Shown here: one piece after another, positions 35,420-43,697 of the stretch
Layout: each line of letters opens with the position of its first letter
How positions within the stretch are numbered: the first letter of the stretch is position 1
From: Spirochaetota bacterium
GTDB taxonomy: Bacteria > Spirochaetota > Spirochaetia > Treponematales > Rectinemataceae
Reading direction: 5' to 3'
Length of the DNA stretch: 64,000 nt
Assembly (NCBI GenBank): GCA_029265615.1
Contig: JAJUIB010000004.1
Coordinates: 62,001 to 126,000 of the forward strand
The notes under the pieces: model-generated
What the model was told of the DNA's origin: nothing
The model's input: the letters and a program-made list of their open reading frames with translations, nothing else
Databases searched by the model: none
Program-made: the position numbers and the translations under genes

Positions 35420-36469
35420 ATGCCGATCCTGCTCGCGGCCATCGTCTTTGTCCTCGCCCTCGTTTCGCTTTCCCTGCTTGCGAAGGGCGGCAAGCGCTAT
35501 TCCTGGTTCGAGTTTTTCCTCAAGGCCCGGGACGCAGGCTTCACTCTAGCCGAGACGCGGTTTTTCCGCGAGACCGCCCTCGAGCTCCGCCTCGCCGATC
35601 CGACAAACGTGTTCTGGTCGCCCCGCGACCTCGACCGCGCGATCGCGCGTCTCGTCGAGCGCCTTGCCGCCGATGGGCGCGAAAGGACGCGCGAGGGCAT
35701 CGCCTTCATGGACAAGGTGTACGCGCTAAGACGCAGGATCGAGTTCGATCAGCCGCGCTACACCCATGGCATACGTTCCTCGCGTCAGATCTCGCACGGT
35801 CAACGGCTCCGCCTCCTCGTGCACGGGCTCGGGGTATTCGGCTCCACGGTGATCGACAACAACGGTCGGTTTCTCGTCCTCTCCTATCCCTCGGGCGCGC
35901 GGGTACCCAAGGATTTCATCTGGAAGGGCAAAAAAATCTCGGTGTATTTCTGGCGCCGCGACGACGCAGGCTATGTGTTCGACACCTATGTGATCGATGA
36001 TCTCCGCATCCGCAATGTGCCCGTTCTGCACGCCGCGCATTCGGAATCCCTCCTTCGCACGCAGAAGCGGAAGTCGGTGCGCAGCCGGACGAGCATCCCC
36101 GCCTATCTCTATCTCCTTAAGCGCATCGAGGGGGCCTTTGAAAAGCCCGAGCGTGAGCCGGGCCTCCGGAGCCGCGTGGACGACTTGTCCGAGGACGGCT
36201 TTGCGGTGACCATCGGGGGCAGAGCCAAGCCGGGCCTCCAGGTTAAGGTGCAGTTTTCGCTCGAGGGGCGACAGATCGTGATGAGCGGCATCGTGCGGAA
36301 CGTCGATTACGATGTCGAAAAAAACCGCTCGACGCTCCATGTCGAGGCGGTTCAGCCGAGTCCGCGCACGCGCAACGCGATACGTTCTTATGTATATAGG
36401 ATCCGTGCCGAAAATGGCAGTTCCGCCCTTGCGTCTCAATCAGGCGGGGCGGAGGGGGGCGTCATATGA
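35420..36469 (+). CDS. PilZ-domain protein with N-terminal membrane anchor
   Basis: 349 residues from ATG 35420 (CGGAG 6 bases upstream; the in-frame ATG at 35366 would overlap the divergent gene's leader). An N-terminal hydrophobic segment (ILLAAIVFVLALVSLSLL) is followed by a cytoplasmic region of about 200 residues. The C-terminal PilZ domain has the arginine-rich RKSVRSRTSIPAYLYLL and the DLSEDGFAV part of the RxxxR...D/NxSxxG c-di-GMP-binding motif. Known role: c-di-GMP receptor, in spirochaetes tied to motility and virulence. Its stop overlaps the HEAT-like gene start in ATGA, so they are translationally coupled. Confidence 0.85.
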   Translation: MPILLAAIVFVLALVSLSLLAKGGKRYSWFEFFLKARDAGFTLAETRFFRETALELRLADPTNVFWSPRDLDRAIARLVERLAADGRERTREGIAFMDKVYALRRRIEFDQPRYTHGIRSSRQISHGQRLRLLVHGLGVFGSTVIDNNGRFLVLSYPSGARVPKDFIWKGKKISVYFWRRDDAGYVFDTYVIDDLRIRNVPVLHAAHSESLLRTQKRKSVRSRTSIPAYLYLLKRIEGAFEKPEREPGLRSRVDDLSEDGFAVTIGGRAKPGLQVKVQFSLEGRQIVMSGIVRNVDYDVEKNRSTLHVEAVQPSPRTRNAIRSYVYRIRAENGSSALASQSGGAEGGVI

Positions 36470-37677
36470 AGGGGGTCGGTTTGAATCGTCGTCTGTGTGC
36501 GCTTGGTGCGTGCTTCGCCTTCGCCTCCGTTCTCGCGCTCTCGGCCCAGGATAGAGGCTCGGTGCTCCTCACCTACCAGCGGAATTTTGTGCGTTCGAGC
36601 CTCGGCGCCAAGCTCGAGCTCCTTAAGGAGGCGGGTGCCCGCCCCGCCGTCGAGCTCGGTCCGCTCTATGACACGGCGCTCCGCTTCGCCGCGGAAAACG
36701 CGCCCCTCCTTGGGGTCGCGGACAGCCAGCTTCGCGAACTTGCGCTCGTTGCGGTGCTCAAGGCCGGCGAGGCGGCTTATTCTGAGTCGGCGGACAAGCT
36801 CTGGCGGCTCTTCGAGCTCTACGAGGGCGATGTCGAGCTTCGCGCGGCGGCGATCGGGGCCATCGGCGCCACGGGAGCGGGCAACGCGCCCATTATCGCG
36901 CGGGTCGGCGAATATCTTGCGGGGCAGAATGCCCTGTTTCGGGCGGGGAGCCAGCCCGAGTATCCGACGCTCGAGGCGGCGGTGGATGCGCTTGGCCGCA
37001 TCGGCGATGGGGCCTCCTTCCCGGTGCTCTTTTCGACCTATGTCGCCGGCTACAACCCCCGGGTGACGGCAAAGGCCTCGGCAGCGCTCGGCCGCATCAA
37101 GGGTGACTATGCGGGCTACCTCGCCAAGGTGCTTGCGATGAGCTCGCCGCTTGAAAAGGCCGCGGCCCTCAAGGCCGGCCTTGAGAACCCCGCCTTCGGT
37201 CCCGAGGAGCGGGGAGGGCTTGCGGAGGCGGCTCTTGCCGCCGGTTTAAGTTGGCCGGGGGGGCCCGCGTACGAGGCGCAGGCGATCCGCGAACTCAATC
37301 TCAGAGCGGTGCGCACGATCCGCGAACTCGCCTGGCAGCGCGCATCTCCCCTCGTGCTGCGCTACTTCCGTGCGCTTCTTGCGGAGTATGCGCGCGGCGC
37401 CGCGCCGCGGTCCGATCTTGTGGAGACAATCGCGTGCCTTGGCGCCATGGGTTCCGCGGAAGCCGCGCAGGCGCTCGCGATTCAGCTACAACTCATCAAT
37501 GCACAGACCGAGCTCGGCGGTTCTTTCGATGAGGAGATTATCCTTGCGACCATCGAGGCGCTCGGCGCGCTCGGCGACAAGGTCGCCTTCGACTATCTTT
37601 TGTATGTGGGCTACCTCCGCTATCCGGACAACGTGAAACGCGCCGCAAAGGAGGCGCTCCAGCGGCTTAAGTGGTAA
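36466..37677 (+). CDS. Exported HEAT-repeat-like protein
   Basis: 403 residues with a signal peptide (ALGACFAFASVLALSAQD; a Cys in the hydrophobic core is not at a good lipobox position). The mature part is a run of helical pairs with HEAT/Armadillo character: ELRAAAIGAIGATGAGNAPI, TLEAAVDALGRIGDGASFPV, and ATIEALGALGDKVAFDYLLY. The last unit is VKRAAKEALQRLKW. Such solenoids act as protein-binding scaffolds in the periplasm. It is coupled to the PilZ gene by a 4-bp overlap and followed after 74 bases by comEC. The partner is unknown. Confidence 0.8.
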   Translation: MKGVGLNRRLCALGACFAFASVLALSAQDRGSVLLTYQRNFVRSSLGAKLELLKEAGARPAVELGPLYDTALRFAAENAPLLGVADSQLRELALVAVLKAGEAAYSESADKLWRLFELYEGDVELRAAAIGAIGATGAGNAPIIARVGEYLAGQNALFRAGSQPEYPTLEAAVDALGRIGDGASFPVLFSTYVAGYNPRVTAKASAALGRIKGDYAGYLAKVLAMSSPLEKAAALKAGLENPAFGPEERGGLAEAALAAGLSWPGGPAYEAQAIRELNLRAVRTIRELAWQRASPLVLRYFRALLAEYARGAAPRSDLVETIACLGAMGSAEAAQALAIQLQLINAQTELGGSFDEEIILATIEALGALGDKVAFDYLLYVGYLRYPDNVKRAAKEALQRLKW

Positions 37678-37751
37678 GCCGCCTTCCTTGCGCAGGCCTT
37701 GCGCGCTCGAAGCCTTTAGCGCGGTCTTCCGACCCCCAAGGGAGGCCATGT

Positions 37752-39371
37752 ATGCAACATCCTATCCCTGCACCTGAGCGGTTTTCGCCGCCCTGGGCAT
37801 TCGCGCTCGGCCTTGCTGCGGGGTTTTATCCGCGCTTCCTTCCCCTCTGGTTCGTCCTCCTCGGCGCCGTCTTTGTGGCCGCATTCGCGGCCACACTGCG
37901 CGGCCTTTCTGGGCGGGGCGCAGGGCTTAAGGCCTGGCTTGCCGTGGCGCTCGCCTGCGGCCTTGCCCTTGGCGCGGGGCTGCGGCGCGACGAGGCGGGT
38001 AAGGCCGTGGCGCCGCTTCCCCGCGGCGATCTTGCTGTGACCGGCCTTTGGGGAAGGCTCCATGCGGATGCCGCACGTGGCGCTGGCGGCCTCTGGCGCT
38101 ACCCGCTTGCACTCGAAGGGCTTAAGCTTGCCGCGCCGGGGCTCCGGGGGAGCGTGTCGGCCCGCGGCCGGGTGACGCTGCTCGTGCGGCCGTCCGCGGG
38201 GGAAAGCGTTCGCCGTGTAGGCGAGCGCCTCCAAGGCGAGCGCCTTGCATGCGATGCTCAGCCTGCGCGGCCGCGCAAGGAGGAGGCCGCGCCGCAAGGG
38301 GCCGCGCCGCAAGGGGCCGCGCCTCCTGAGACGTCGCCGCACACGACACTGTTTTTCGCCGATGAGGCTAAGCTCGTCCGGCTTGACGATGAGGGCCGGG
38401 GACTCGCCCAAGGGCGCGCCCATGTGCGCGCCCTTGGACAGTGGAGGGCACGCCTGCGGACGGCTTTTCGAGATGCGCTTTCGCACGTGGGCGGGGACGA
38501 AGCGACCGCCGGCCTTCTTGTCGCCCTCCTCCTCGGCGACCGTACGGGGCTCGAACGCGACGAGGCGGCAGTCTGGAAACGCGCCGGCTGCGCCCACGTG
38601 CTTGCGCTTTCCGGCCAGCACCTTGCCCTCCTTGCCACTCTTGCCGCCGCGCTCTGCCGACCGCTCTGCGGACCGCGACGCGCCCGCGGCCTTGCGCTCC
38701 TCTGTGCCGCCGCCTTTGTCTTTGTTGCGGGCTTAAGCCCCTCCCTTCTCCGTTCGCTCCTCATGTATGGCATTGGTGTCTGTGCGTTTTTCGCCGATCG
38801 GCCCGTCGAGGGGCGCACCACGCTTGCCCTGGCCTTTGCCATAGCCCTCCCCCTCGACCCGGAGGCGGCGCGCGGGCTTTCGTTCTGCCTTTCCTATCTC
38901 GCCCTCGCAGGCCTTGTTGTCTTTGCCCCGCGCATCGAGTTCGCCCTGCGGCCTTGGCTGCCGCCTGCACTTGCCACGGCGCTTGCGGCGAGCCTTGGCG
39001 CCCAGCTTGCGACCGGCGCGCTCCTCGCTCTGGTCTTTGGCGCTCTGCAGCCCATCGGCATTGTCGCCTCGATTGCCACGGCACCGCTGGTCGCGGCCTT
39101 TCTCTGGTGGGGGCTGTGTGCAGGGCTATCGGTCGGCCTCGTCCCCCGACTTGCGCCGCTTGTCGTGGGTGTATCGCGCTTCATCTATCGTCTGCTCGCG
39201 GGCGCTGTCAGCCTGTTTGCGGCAGCGCCGCCGCTTGTGCTTCCAGGAAGGAGTGCCGCGTTTGCGGCGGCGGTCGTTGTCCTTGTCGCCTGCCTCGTGT
39301 ATGCTCTGCCCCATGTCCGATACCGGCTCTGGCTTCGTTCCCGGCAGTGTGGGGACGAGACCCGCCTATGA
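37752..39371 (+). CDS. comEC: ComEC/Rec2-type membrane protein, short form
   Basis: 539 residues from ATG 37752 (GGGAGG nearby upstream). An N-terminal set of spans is followed by a DUF4131-like region and then the competence domain. CAHVLALSGQHLALLATLAA matches the ComEC core motif HLLAISGLHVGL-like, GLSPSLLRSLLMYGIGVCAF follows, and RGLSFCLSYLALAGLVVF is the next conserved span. Known role: channel for single-stranded DNA uptake. The usual C-terminal metallo-beta-lactamase domain is absent because the protein ends soon after the last spans, overlapping rsmA. An Ala/Pro/Gln repeat (QGAAPQGAAP) comes from a short tandem DNA repeat near 38290. Confidence 0.85.
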   Translation: MQHPIPAPERFSPPWAFALGLAAGFYPRFLPLWFVLLGAVFVAAFAATLRGLSGRGAGLKAWLAVALACGLALGAGLRRDEAGKAVAPLPRGDLAVTGLWGRLHADAARGAGGLWRYPLALEGLKLAAPGLRGSVSARGRVTLLVRPSAGESVRRVGERLQGERLACDAQPARPRKEEAAPQGAAPQGAAPPETSPHTTLFFADEAKLVRLDDEGRGLAQGRAHVRALGQWRARLRTAFRDALSHVGGDEATAGLLVALLLGDRTGLERDEAAVWKRAGCAHVLALSGQHLALLATLAAALCRPLCGPRRARGLALLCAAAFVFVAGLSPSLLRSLLMYGIGVCAFFADRPVEGRTTLALAFAIALPLDPEAARGLSFCLSYLALAGLVVFAPRIEFALRPWLPPALATALAASLGAQLATGALLALVFGALQPIGIVASIATAPLVAAFLWWGLCAGLSVGLVPRLAPLVVGVSRFIYRLLAGAVSLFAAAPPLVLPGRSAAFAAAVVVLVACLVYALPHVRYRLWLRSRQCGDETRL

Positions 39372-40242
39372 TTCGCCCGCAGCGCTCCGCGCCCTCCTCG
39401 AGGCGGAAGGGCTTGCCATGTCCAAGCGGCTTGGGCAGAACTTCCTGGTGAGTCCGCGCGCCCGGGAGCGCGTTTTTGCGGCCCTTCGCGACCTTGTGCC
39501 CGAACTGGGGCCTCGGGCGCGGCTCTGGGAAATCGGACCCGGCATCGGGGCGATGACCGCGATGGCCCTCGATGCGGGCTTCGAGGTCGTCGCATTCGAG
39601 CTTGACCACGGGTTTTCGCGGTTACTTGGGCGCGTGTTCGCTGGCGAGGCAGGCTTTCGCCTTGTTGAAGGCGATTTTCTTAAGACCTGGAGCGGGGAGC
39701 TCGTAGTGAACGGCCCTCCCCTCGCGGTCTTCGGCAACCTTCCCTACAACGTGGCCAACGCGATGGTGGCCGCGCTTATCGAGCGCTATCCTGAGGCCGC
39801 CGGGCGGGCGGGACCGCCCCCCATGGCTTTCACCGTGCAAAAAGAGGCCGCCCACCGTATCTGCGCGCGACCGGGATCGAAGGACTACTCGGCCTTTTCG
39901 GTGCTCTGCGCCTCCGCCTCTAGGCCGCGTCTTGCATTCGATCTTGCAGGTGCTTCGTTTTGGCCCGTGCCCAACGTGACAAGTTCGGTGGTGCTCCTTG
40001 CTCCGCGTGCCGACCCCCTCGTCGCGGACGACCGACTTGGGTTTTCCGCCTTCGTGCGGGCGGCCTTCGCATCGCGGCGCAAAACGCTCAAGAACAACCT
40101 CAAGGCGGCGGGTTGTGATGAGGCGGCAGTCGAGGCCGCCCTTGCTGCCCTCGGGCATGCGCCTGCGGTCAGGGCCGAAGCGCTCAGCCCCGAGGAACTT
40201 GCGGCCCTCTACGAACGGCTTGCCGAAAGGCGGAAGGCCTGA
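39313..40242 (+). CDS. rsmA: 16S rRNA dimethyladenosine transferase (KsgA/RsmA)
   Basis: 309 residues from ATG 39313, overlapping comEC by 59 bp; GTG 39349 or ATG 39418 are alternative starts. The longer start keeps the pre-motif helix (SPAALRALLEAEGLAMSKRL) seen in Gram-positive-type enzymes. KRLGQNFLV is the family signature, LWEIGPGIGAMTAMALDAG is the SAM motif, and FGNLPYNVANAMVAALI has the catalytic NLPY. Known role: dimethylates two adjacent adenines at the 3' end of 16S rRNA during 30S maturation; loss gives kasugamycin resistance. Confidence 0.93.
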   Translation: MSDTGSGFVPGSVGTRPAYDSPAALRALLEAEGLAMSKRLGQNFLVSPRARERVFAALRDLVPELGPRARLWEIGPGIGAMTAMALDAGFEVVAFELDHGFSRLLGRVFAGEAGFRLVEGDFLKTWSGELVVNGPPLAVFGNLPYNVANAMVAALIERYPEAAGRAGPPPMAFTVQKEAAHRICARPGSKDYSAFSVLCASASRPRLAFDLAGASFWPVPNVTSSVVLLAPRADPLVADDRLGFSAFVRAAFASRRKTLKNNLKAAGCDEAAVEAALAALGHAPAVRAEALSPEELAALYERLAERRKA

Positions 40243-40250
40243 AGCCTCGC

Positions 40251-40289
40251 GCGCGTCCTATGCGCGTGTCCTATGCGCGTAGGACGCGC
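40251..40289 (+). promoter_or_regulatory. Long stem-loop between rsmA and bactofilin gene
   Basis: GCGCGTCCTATGCGC (40251-40265) pairs with GCGCGTAGGACGCGC (40275-40289), giving 15 bp with one G-U pair and a 9-base loop. The loop and stem also hold a direct repeat, GTCCTATGCGCGT, at 40255-40267 and 40268-40280. There is no T-run, so it may terminate rsmA weakly, protect the mRNA, or sequester the following leader. Confidence 0.6.
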
Positions 40290-40332
40290 ATGCACTTGCC
40301 AACCCCCGGCGCCTCGCCCTATTATCAGGGCC

Positions 40333-40701
40333 ATGACCGACGTGCAGATTAGCGCGGTCGACGAGGAGCAGCTCGACACCATCCTCGCCGCCGATGTTGA
40401 GTTTTCCGGCTCGATGAGCCTCAAAAAGCCGTTCATGATCCGGGGCAGGGTGAACGGGGTGATCCGCTCCGAGAGCGAGCTCTATATCGATGAAAAGGCG
40501 GTGGTTGAGGCCGACATCAGGGCCGCCGTCGTTTCGGTGAAGGGGCGAGTGAAGGGCGACATTGCGGCGCGCGAGCGGGTCGAACTCTTTTCGACGGCTG
40601 CGGTCGACGGCGATGTCGTTGCGCCGCAGGTGACGATGGAGACGGGCTGTCGCTTCAACGGCGCCTGCCGGATGAGCGCCCCTGATCCCGATGGCCGCTA
40701 A
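40333..40701 (+). CDS. Bactofilin (polymer-forming cytoskeletal protein)
   Basis: 122 residues from ATG 40333. The core is a right-handed beta-helix of short repeats: FMIRGRVNGVIRSESELYID, then EADIRAAVVSVKGRVKGDIA, then AVDGDVVAPQVTMETGCRFN. This matches the bactofilin (DUF583) family by pattern. Known role: polymerises without nucleotide and localises cell-wall enzymes; in spirochaetes and Helicobacter relatives it affects shape. The stop overlaps the TPR gene by 11 bp. Confidence 0.92.
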   Translation: MTDVQISAVDEEQLDTILAADVEFSGSMSLKKPFMIRGRVNGVIRSESELYIDEKAVVEADIRAAVVSVKGRVKGDIAARERVELFSTAAVDGDVVAPQVTMETGCRFNGACRMSAPDPDGR

Positions 40702-41323
40702 GGCGGCGTCCGCCCCGCGCAGGTTTGTCCTCGTCTGCGTGCTTCTTTTCGCGGCGGAGGGCTTGGCCGCCGAGCCTGAGGGGCTTTCGCTCTACCTTGC
40801 GGGGCGCTACGAGGATGCCCGTGCCGCAGCGCTCGAGGTGACGCGCGTGGAGCCTTCCAACACCGAGGCCTACCTCGTCTTGTGTTGGAGCCTCCTCGGC
40901 CTTGAACGCTGGGCGGATGCGGAGAACTACGCATCCAAGGCTTACGCCATCCGCCGCGACCCGCGCTTTCTCGAGGTGCTCGGCGAGACCGCCTACCGCC
41001 TTGGCCGCAACGAGGCGGCGCTCAAGCACTTCCAGGCCTATGTGAGTGCGATTCCCGAGGGGACGCGCGCCGGAACGGCCTACTATTACATGGGGGAGAT
41101 TTACCTGCGCCTGGCGCGCTACGCGCACGCCGACATGGCCTTTACGGCGGCTCTCGGCTTTATTCCGGACAATCCTCGGTGGTGGGCACGCCTCGGCTAT
41201 GCCCGCGAGCGGGCGGGCGAACTATCGTCCGCCCTGTCCGCCTACACGGAGGCGCTTCGCCTGGATCCCCGCCTCGAGGACGCCCGCCTCGGCAAAGAGC
41301 GTATTGCCTCCCGGGTGCGCTAA
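40691..41323 (+). CDS. Exported tetratricopeptide-repeat protein
   Basis: 210 residues with a signal peptide (RRFVLVCVLLFAAEGLAAE). Four or five TPR units follow: LYLAGRYEDARAAALEVTRV, then EAYLVLCWSLLGLERWADAE, then AYYYMGEIYLRLARYAHADM, then ARLGYARERAGELSSALSAY. Known role: periplasmic protein-protein scaffold. It is translationally linked to the bactofilin gene upstream and mtaB follows after 1 base. The functional link to bactofilin is likely through envelope organisation, but this is inference. Confidence 0.87.
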   Translation: MAAKAASAPRRFVLVCVLLFAAEGLAAEPEGLSLYLAGRYEDARAAALEVTRVEPSNTEAYLVLCWSLLGLERWADAENYASKAYAIRRDPRFLEVLGETAYRLGRNEAALKHFQAYVSAIPEGTRAGTAYYYMGEIYLRLARYAHADMAFTAALGFIPDNPRWWARLGYARERAGELSSALSAYTEALRLDPRLEDARLGKERIASRVR

Positions 41324-41324
41324 C

Positions 41325-42740
41325 GTGGAACTCCGCGTCGCCGTCCACACCCTGGGCTGCAAGCTCAACCAGCTTGAATCCGAGTCGCTTGCCGACGCCT
41401 TTAGGCGCGCAGGCGCACGCCTTGTGCCCTTTGCGGCGGATGCCGAGCTCTACCTCGTCAACACCTGCACCGTGACGAGCAAGGCGGAACAAAAGGCGCG
41501 CCGCCAGATCCGCGCCGCGCTTGCCGCGCATCCCGGCGCGGTCGTCCTTGCGACGGGCTGTTACGCGCAGCTCGAGCCTGAGGCCCTCGAGGCCCTGAGC
41601 GAGCGCGTGTTTGTCCTGCCCGGCGAGGAGAAGTCCGCCCTTCTTGCGCTTGCAGGCTATCTTGCCGAGGAATGGCAGGGGCACGGCGACCTTGCCGAAG
41701 CCTTGCGCGAGTGGCGGCAGAGGCGCGCAGAAGGCGGGGCGACCCTCGACCCCTTCGCTTTTACGCCTGAGCTTTTCAGCTTCCATTCGCGGCCCGCGCT
41801 CAAGGTCCAGGACGGTTGCAACAACCGCTGTAGCTATTGCCGCGTCTGCATCGCGCGCGGCCCCGCGCAGAGCCTTTCTGCGGACGAGGCGCTTGCGCGG
41901 CTTTGCACCCTCGAGGCCTCTGGCGCGCGCGAGGTGGTCCTTGCGGGGGTGAACCTCTCGCAGTACCGCGACGGCGAACGGGACTTTCCCGGCCTGGTGC
42001 GCCACCTCCTTGCAGGCTCGCGCCGCGTCGCGCTCCGCATTTCCTCCTACGAGCCTGATAAGGTGGATGCGGCCTTTGTCGAGCTCTTTGCCGATCATCG
42101 GGTCAGGCCGCACGTCCACCTCGCGGTCCAATCGGGCTCCGACGCCGTTCTTGCCCGCATGGGGCGGGGCTACCGGCGCGCGGCGGTGCTTGCGGCCGCA
42201 AAGGCGCTACGCCGCGTGCGCCCCGAGATCTTTCTCGCCGCTGACCTCATCGTCGGCTTTCCCGGCGAGACCGAGGCGGATTTTGCTGCAAGCGCTGCGC
42301 TCTTCCACGAGGCGGGCCTTGCCTGGGTGCACGCCTTTCCCTTTTCGCCCCGCCCCGGAACCGCCGCCTTTGCCCTTACCCCGCGCGTGCCCGAACGCGT
42401 GGCGGGTAAGCGGGCCGCCGTCCTTGGCGGCCTTGCGCGGCGCGCAAAGGCCGCCTATGCGGAGCGCTTTTGGGGCGCCGAGCTTGAGGCCGTGCTTGAA
42501 CGTGGCGCCGCGCTTTCAGGCGGGCAGGACGAGGAGGACGCGGAGGAGGAGCGTAGCTCCAATGTCCTCGGCTCAGGAGAGCAACTTGCGACCGCCGAGA
42601 ACTACCTGAAGCTCGCCGTGTACGGCCTTCCCGCCGGGGCAGCGTCCAAGGCCCGGCCCGGGACGGCCATCCGCGTGAGGCTCGAGGGCCCCGGCTCAGG
42701 CGGCACCGACGCGCGAGCGTGCTTTCGTGCCTTCCTCTAG
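41325..42740 (+). CDS. mtaB: tRNA threonylcarbamoyladenosine methylthiotransferase MtaB
   Basis: 471 residues from GTG 41325, one base after the TPR stop. The N-terminal UPF0004 domain has HTLGCKLNQLESESLADAF, VNTCTVTSKAEQKARRQIR and ATGCYAQLEPEALEAL, giving three Cys for the auxiliary cluster. The radical SAM motif CNNRCSYC follows near residue 165, and GFPGETEADF is also present. Known role: adds a methylthio group to t6A37, making ms2t6A in ANN-decoding tRNAs. An acidic insertion GGQDEEDAEEERSS near 405 is unusual, and the TRAM-like tail is short. The t6A precursor enzyme TsaC is encoded at 28080. Confidence 0.93.
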   Translation: MELRVAVHTLGCKLNQLESESLADAFRRAGARLVPFAADAELYLVNTCTVTSKAEQKARRQIRAALAAHPGAVVLATGCYAQLEPEALEALSERVFVLPGEEKSALLALAGYLAEEWQGHGDLAEALREWRQRRAEGGATLDPFAFTPELFSFHSRPALKVQDGCNNRCSYCRVCIARGPAQSLSADEALARLCTLEASGAREVVLAGVNLSQYRDGERDFPGLVRHLLAGSRRVALRISSYEPDKVDAAFVELFADHRVRPHVHLAVQSGSDAVLARMGRGYRRAAVLAAAKALRRVRPEIFLAADLIVGFPGETEADFAASAALFHEAGLAWVHAFPFSPRPGTAAFALTPRVPERVAGKRAAVLGGLARRAKAAYAERFWGAELEAVLERGAALSGGQDEEDAEEERSSNVLGSGEQLATAENYLKLAVYGLPAGAASKARPGTAIRVRLEGPGSGGTDARACFRAFL

Positions 42741-42759
42741 CCTGCCTGTAGGACTGGCC

Positions 42760-42787
42760 TTGATAAAGCGCCACAATGCGATACATT
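42760..42787 (+). promoter_or_regulatory. Candidate promoter of the lipoprotein/barrel cluster
   Basis: TTGATA (42760-42765) and TACATT (42782-42787) are 16 bp apart. They lie 63 bases before the first lipoprotein start and just after mtaB, in a 110-base gap with no terminator. Confidence 0.4.
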
Positions 42788-42850
42788 CATAGGTACGGTT
42801 AAAGACGAGTAACCTGGATGGGGATTCTTTTCGATCGGTAAGGAGGCGGT

Positions 42851-43687
42851 ATGAAACCGAACCTGCGCACGACCCGCACGACCCGCACGCCCTCGGCGTC
42901 GAAAGTCTTTGCGCTTGTGCTCTGCGCGGCCCTTGTGCTTTCGTCCTGCGAGGGTTTTTTCTCGACCAACCTGTTTACAAAGCTCCTCCCGCCTAAGGAC
43001 TACACAAGCCTTTCGAGCGCGGAGCTTAGGGGCGAGGCCTACACCTCGGAGGGCCAGCTTGCGGCAACCTTTATCGCGGAGCTTAAGGCAGATCCTTCTG
43101 CGCGAACTGCTGTTCTTACCACGCTGGAGTACACGATGTCTTCTTCTTCTTCTTCTTCTTCTTCAGCAGCAGAAAAGCAGGAGGCCCTTGCCCTCTATGT
43201 CGACATCCAGCTTGCGACGACCGATGCCGGCACGGTGGTCAACAACGTGGTAGCCGCCATCACTGCGGGGCTTCCTGATTTTGCGAACAGCTCAGACCCA
43301 GCCGAAGATGCCGTTGCTTTTGTCAAATCCCTCCTCCCCGCGGCCCTCCTTACGGACGAAACGGCCTTTAAGAGCATGATTACGGCACTCACGACGGTTG
43401 ATAAGAAGGTTAATGCTGTGGTGGAGTCGAGCGTCGAAGGGACCTACAACGTCGGAAACCTTGCCCAGGCCGCCCTGGTCGCCGCCCTGGTCGCGGGGGT
43501 GCAGCCTAGTAACAGCTCCACAGGGGAGACCGCTATTGCCGACGCCCTCTGGGATGCCATCAATGACACTACGGGTGCCATTTCGGGCATCACCCCGCCT
43601 GTTTTTGACGATACTTTCGACACGTCGCTTGAGTTGCTCCTCGCAGCCGCCGGCATCGATACGAGCGCGCTCAACAGCAATTCCTAA
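42851..43687 (+). CDS. Lipoprotein A of the tandem lipoprotein/beta-barrel cassettes
   Basis: 278 residues with GTAAGGAGG upstream of ATG 42851. The lipobox is ALVLSSC after a hydrophobic stretch. The mature start EGFFSTNLFTKLLPPKDYTS resembles lipoprotein B at 44955 (QQLFTTSLGSWAAREAPPLP). The rest is helical, Ala/Thr/Asp-rich, with a run of nine Ser coded by a TCT microsatellite. Domain family unknown. The next gene encodes an outer-membrane-type barrel 10 bases downstream, and the pair is repeated at 44955-46816. It is likely an inner-leaflet or periplasmic partner of the barrel, by inference. Confidence 0.8.
   Translation: MKPNLRTTRTTRTPSASKVFALVLCAALVLSSCEGFFSTNLFTKLLPPKDYTSLSSAELRGEAYTSEGQLAATFIAELKADPSARTAVLTTLEYTMSSSSSSSSSAAEKQEALALYVDIQLATTDAGTVVNNVVAAITAGLPDFANSSDPAEDAVAFVKSLLPAALLTDETAFKSMITALTTVDKKVNAVVESSVEGTYNVGNLAQAALVAALVAGVQPSNSSTGETAIADALWDAINDTTGAISGITPPVFDDTFDTSLELLLAAAGIDTSALNSNS
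43139..43162. repeat. (TCT)8 microsatellite in lipoprotein A gene
   Basis: Eight perfect TCT codons in frame encode eight Ser, followed by TCA (Ser). Changes in copy number would alter the Ser run without shifting the frame. Confidence 0.95.
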
Positions 43688-43697
43688 GGAGACGGCC

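Noticed and set aside
38285-38330. Short direct repeat in comEC as a recombination or mobile-element junction
   Set aside because: It is an in-frame Ala/Pro/Gln expansion in a variable loop, with no flanking inverted repeats or target-site duplication.
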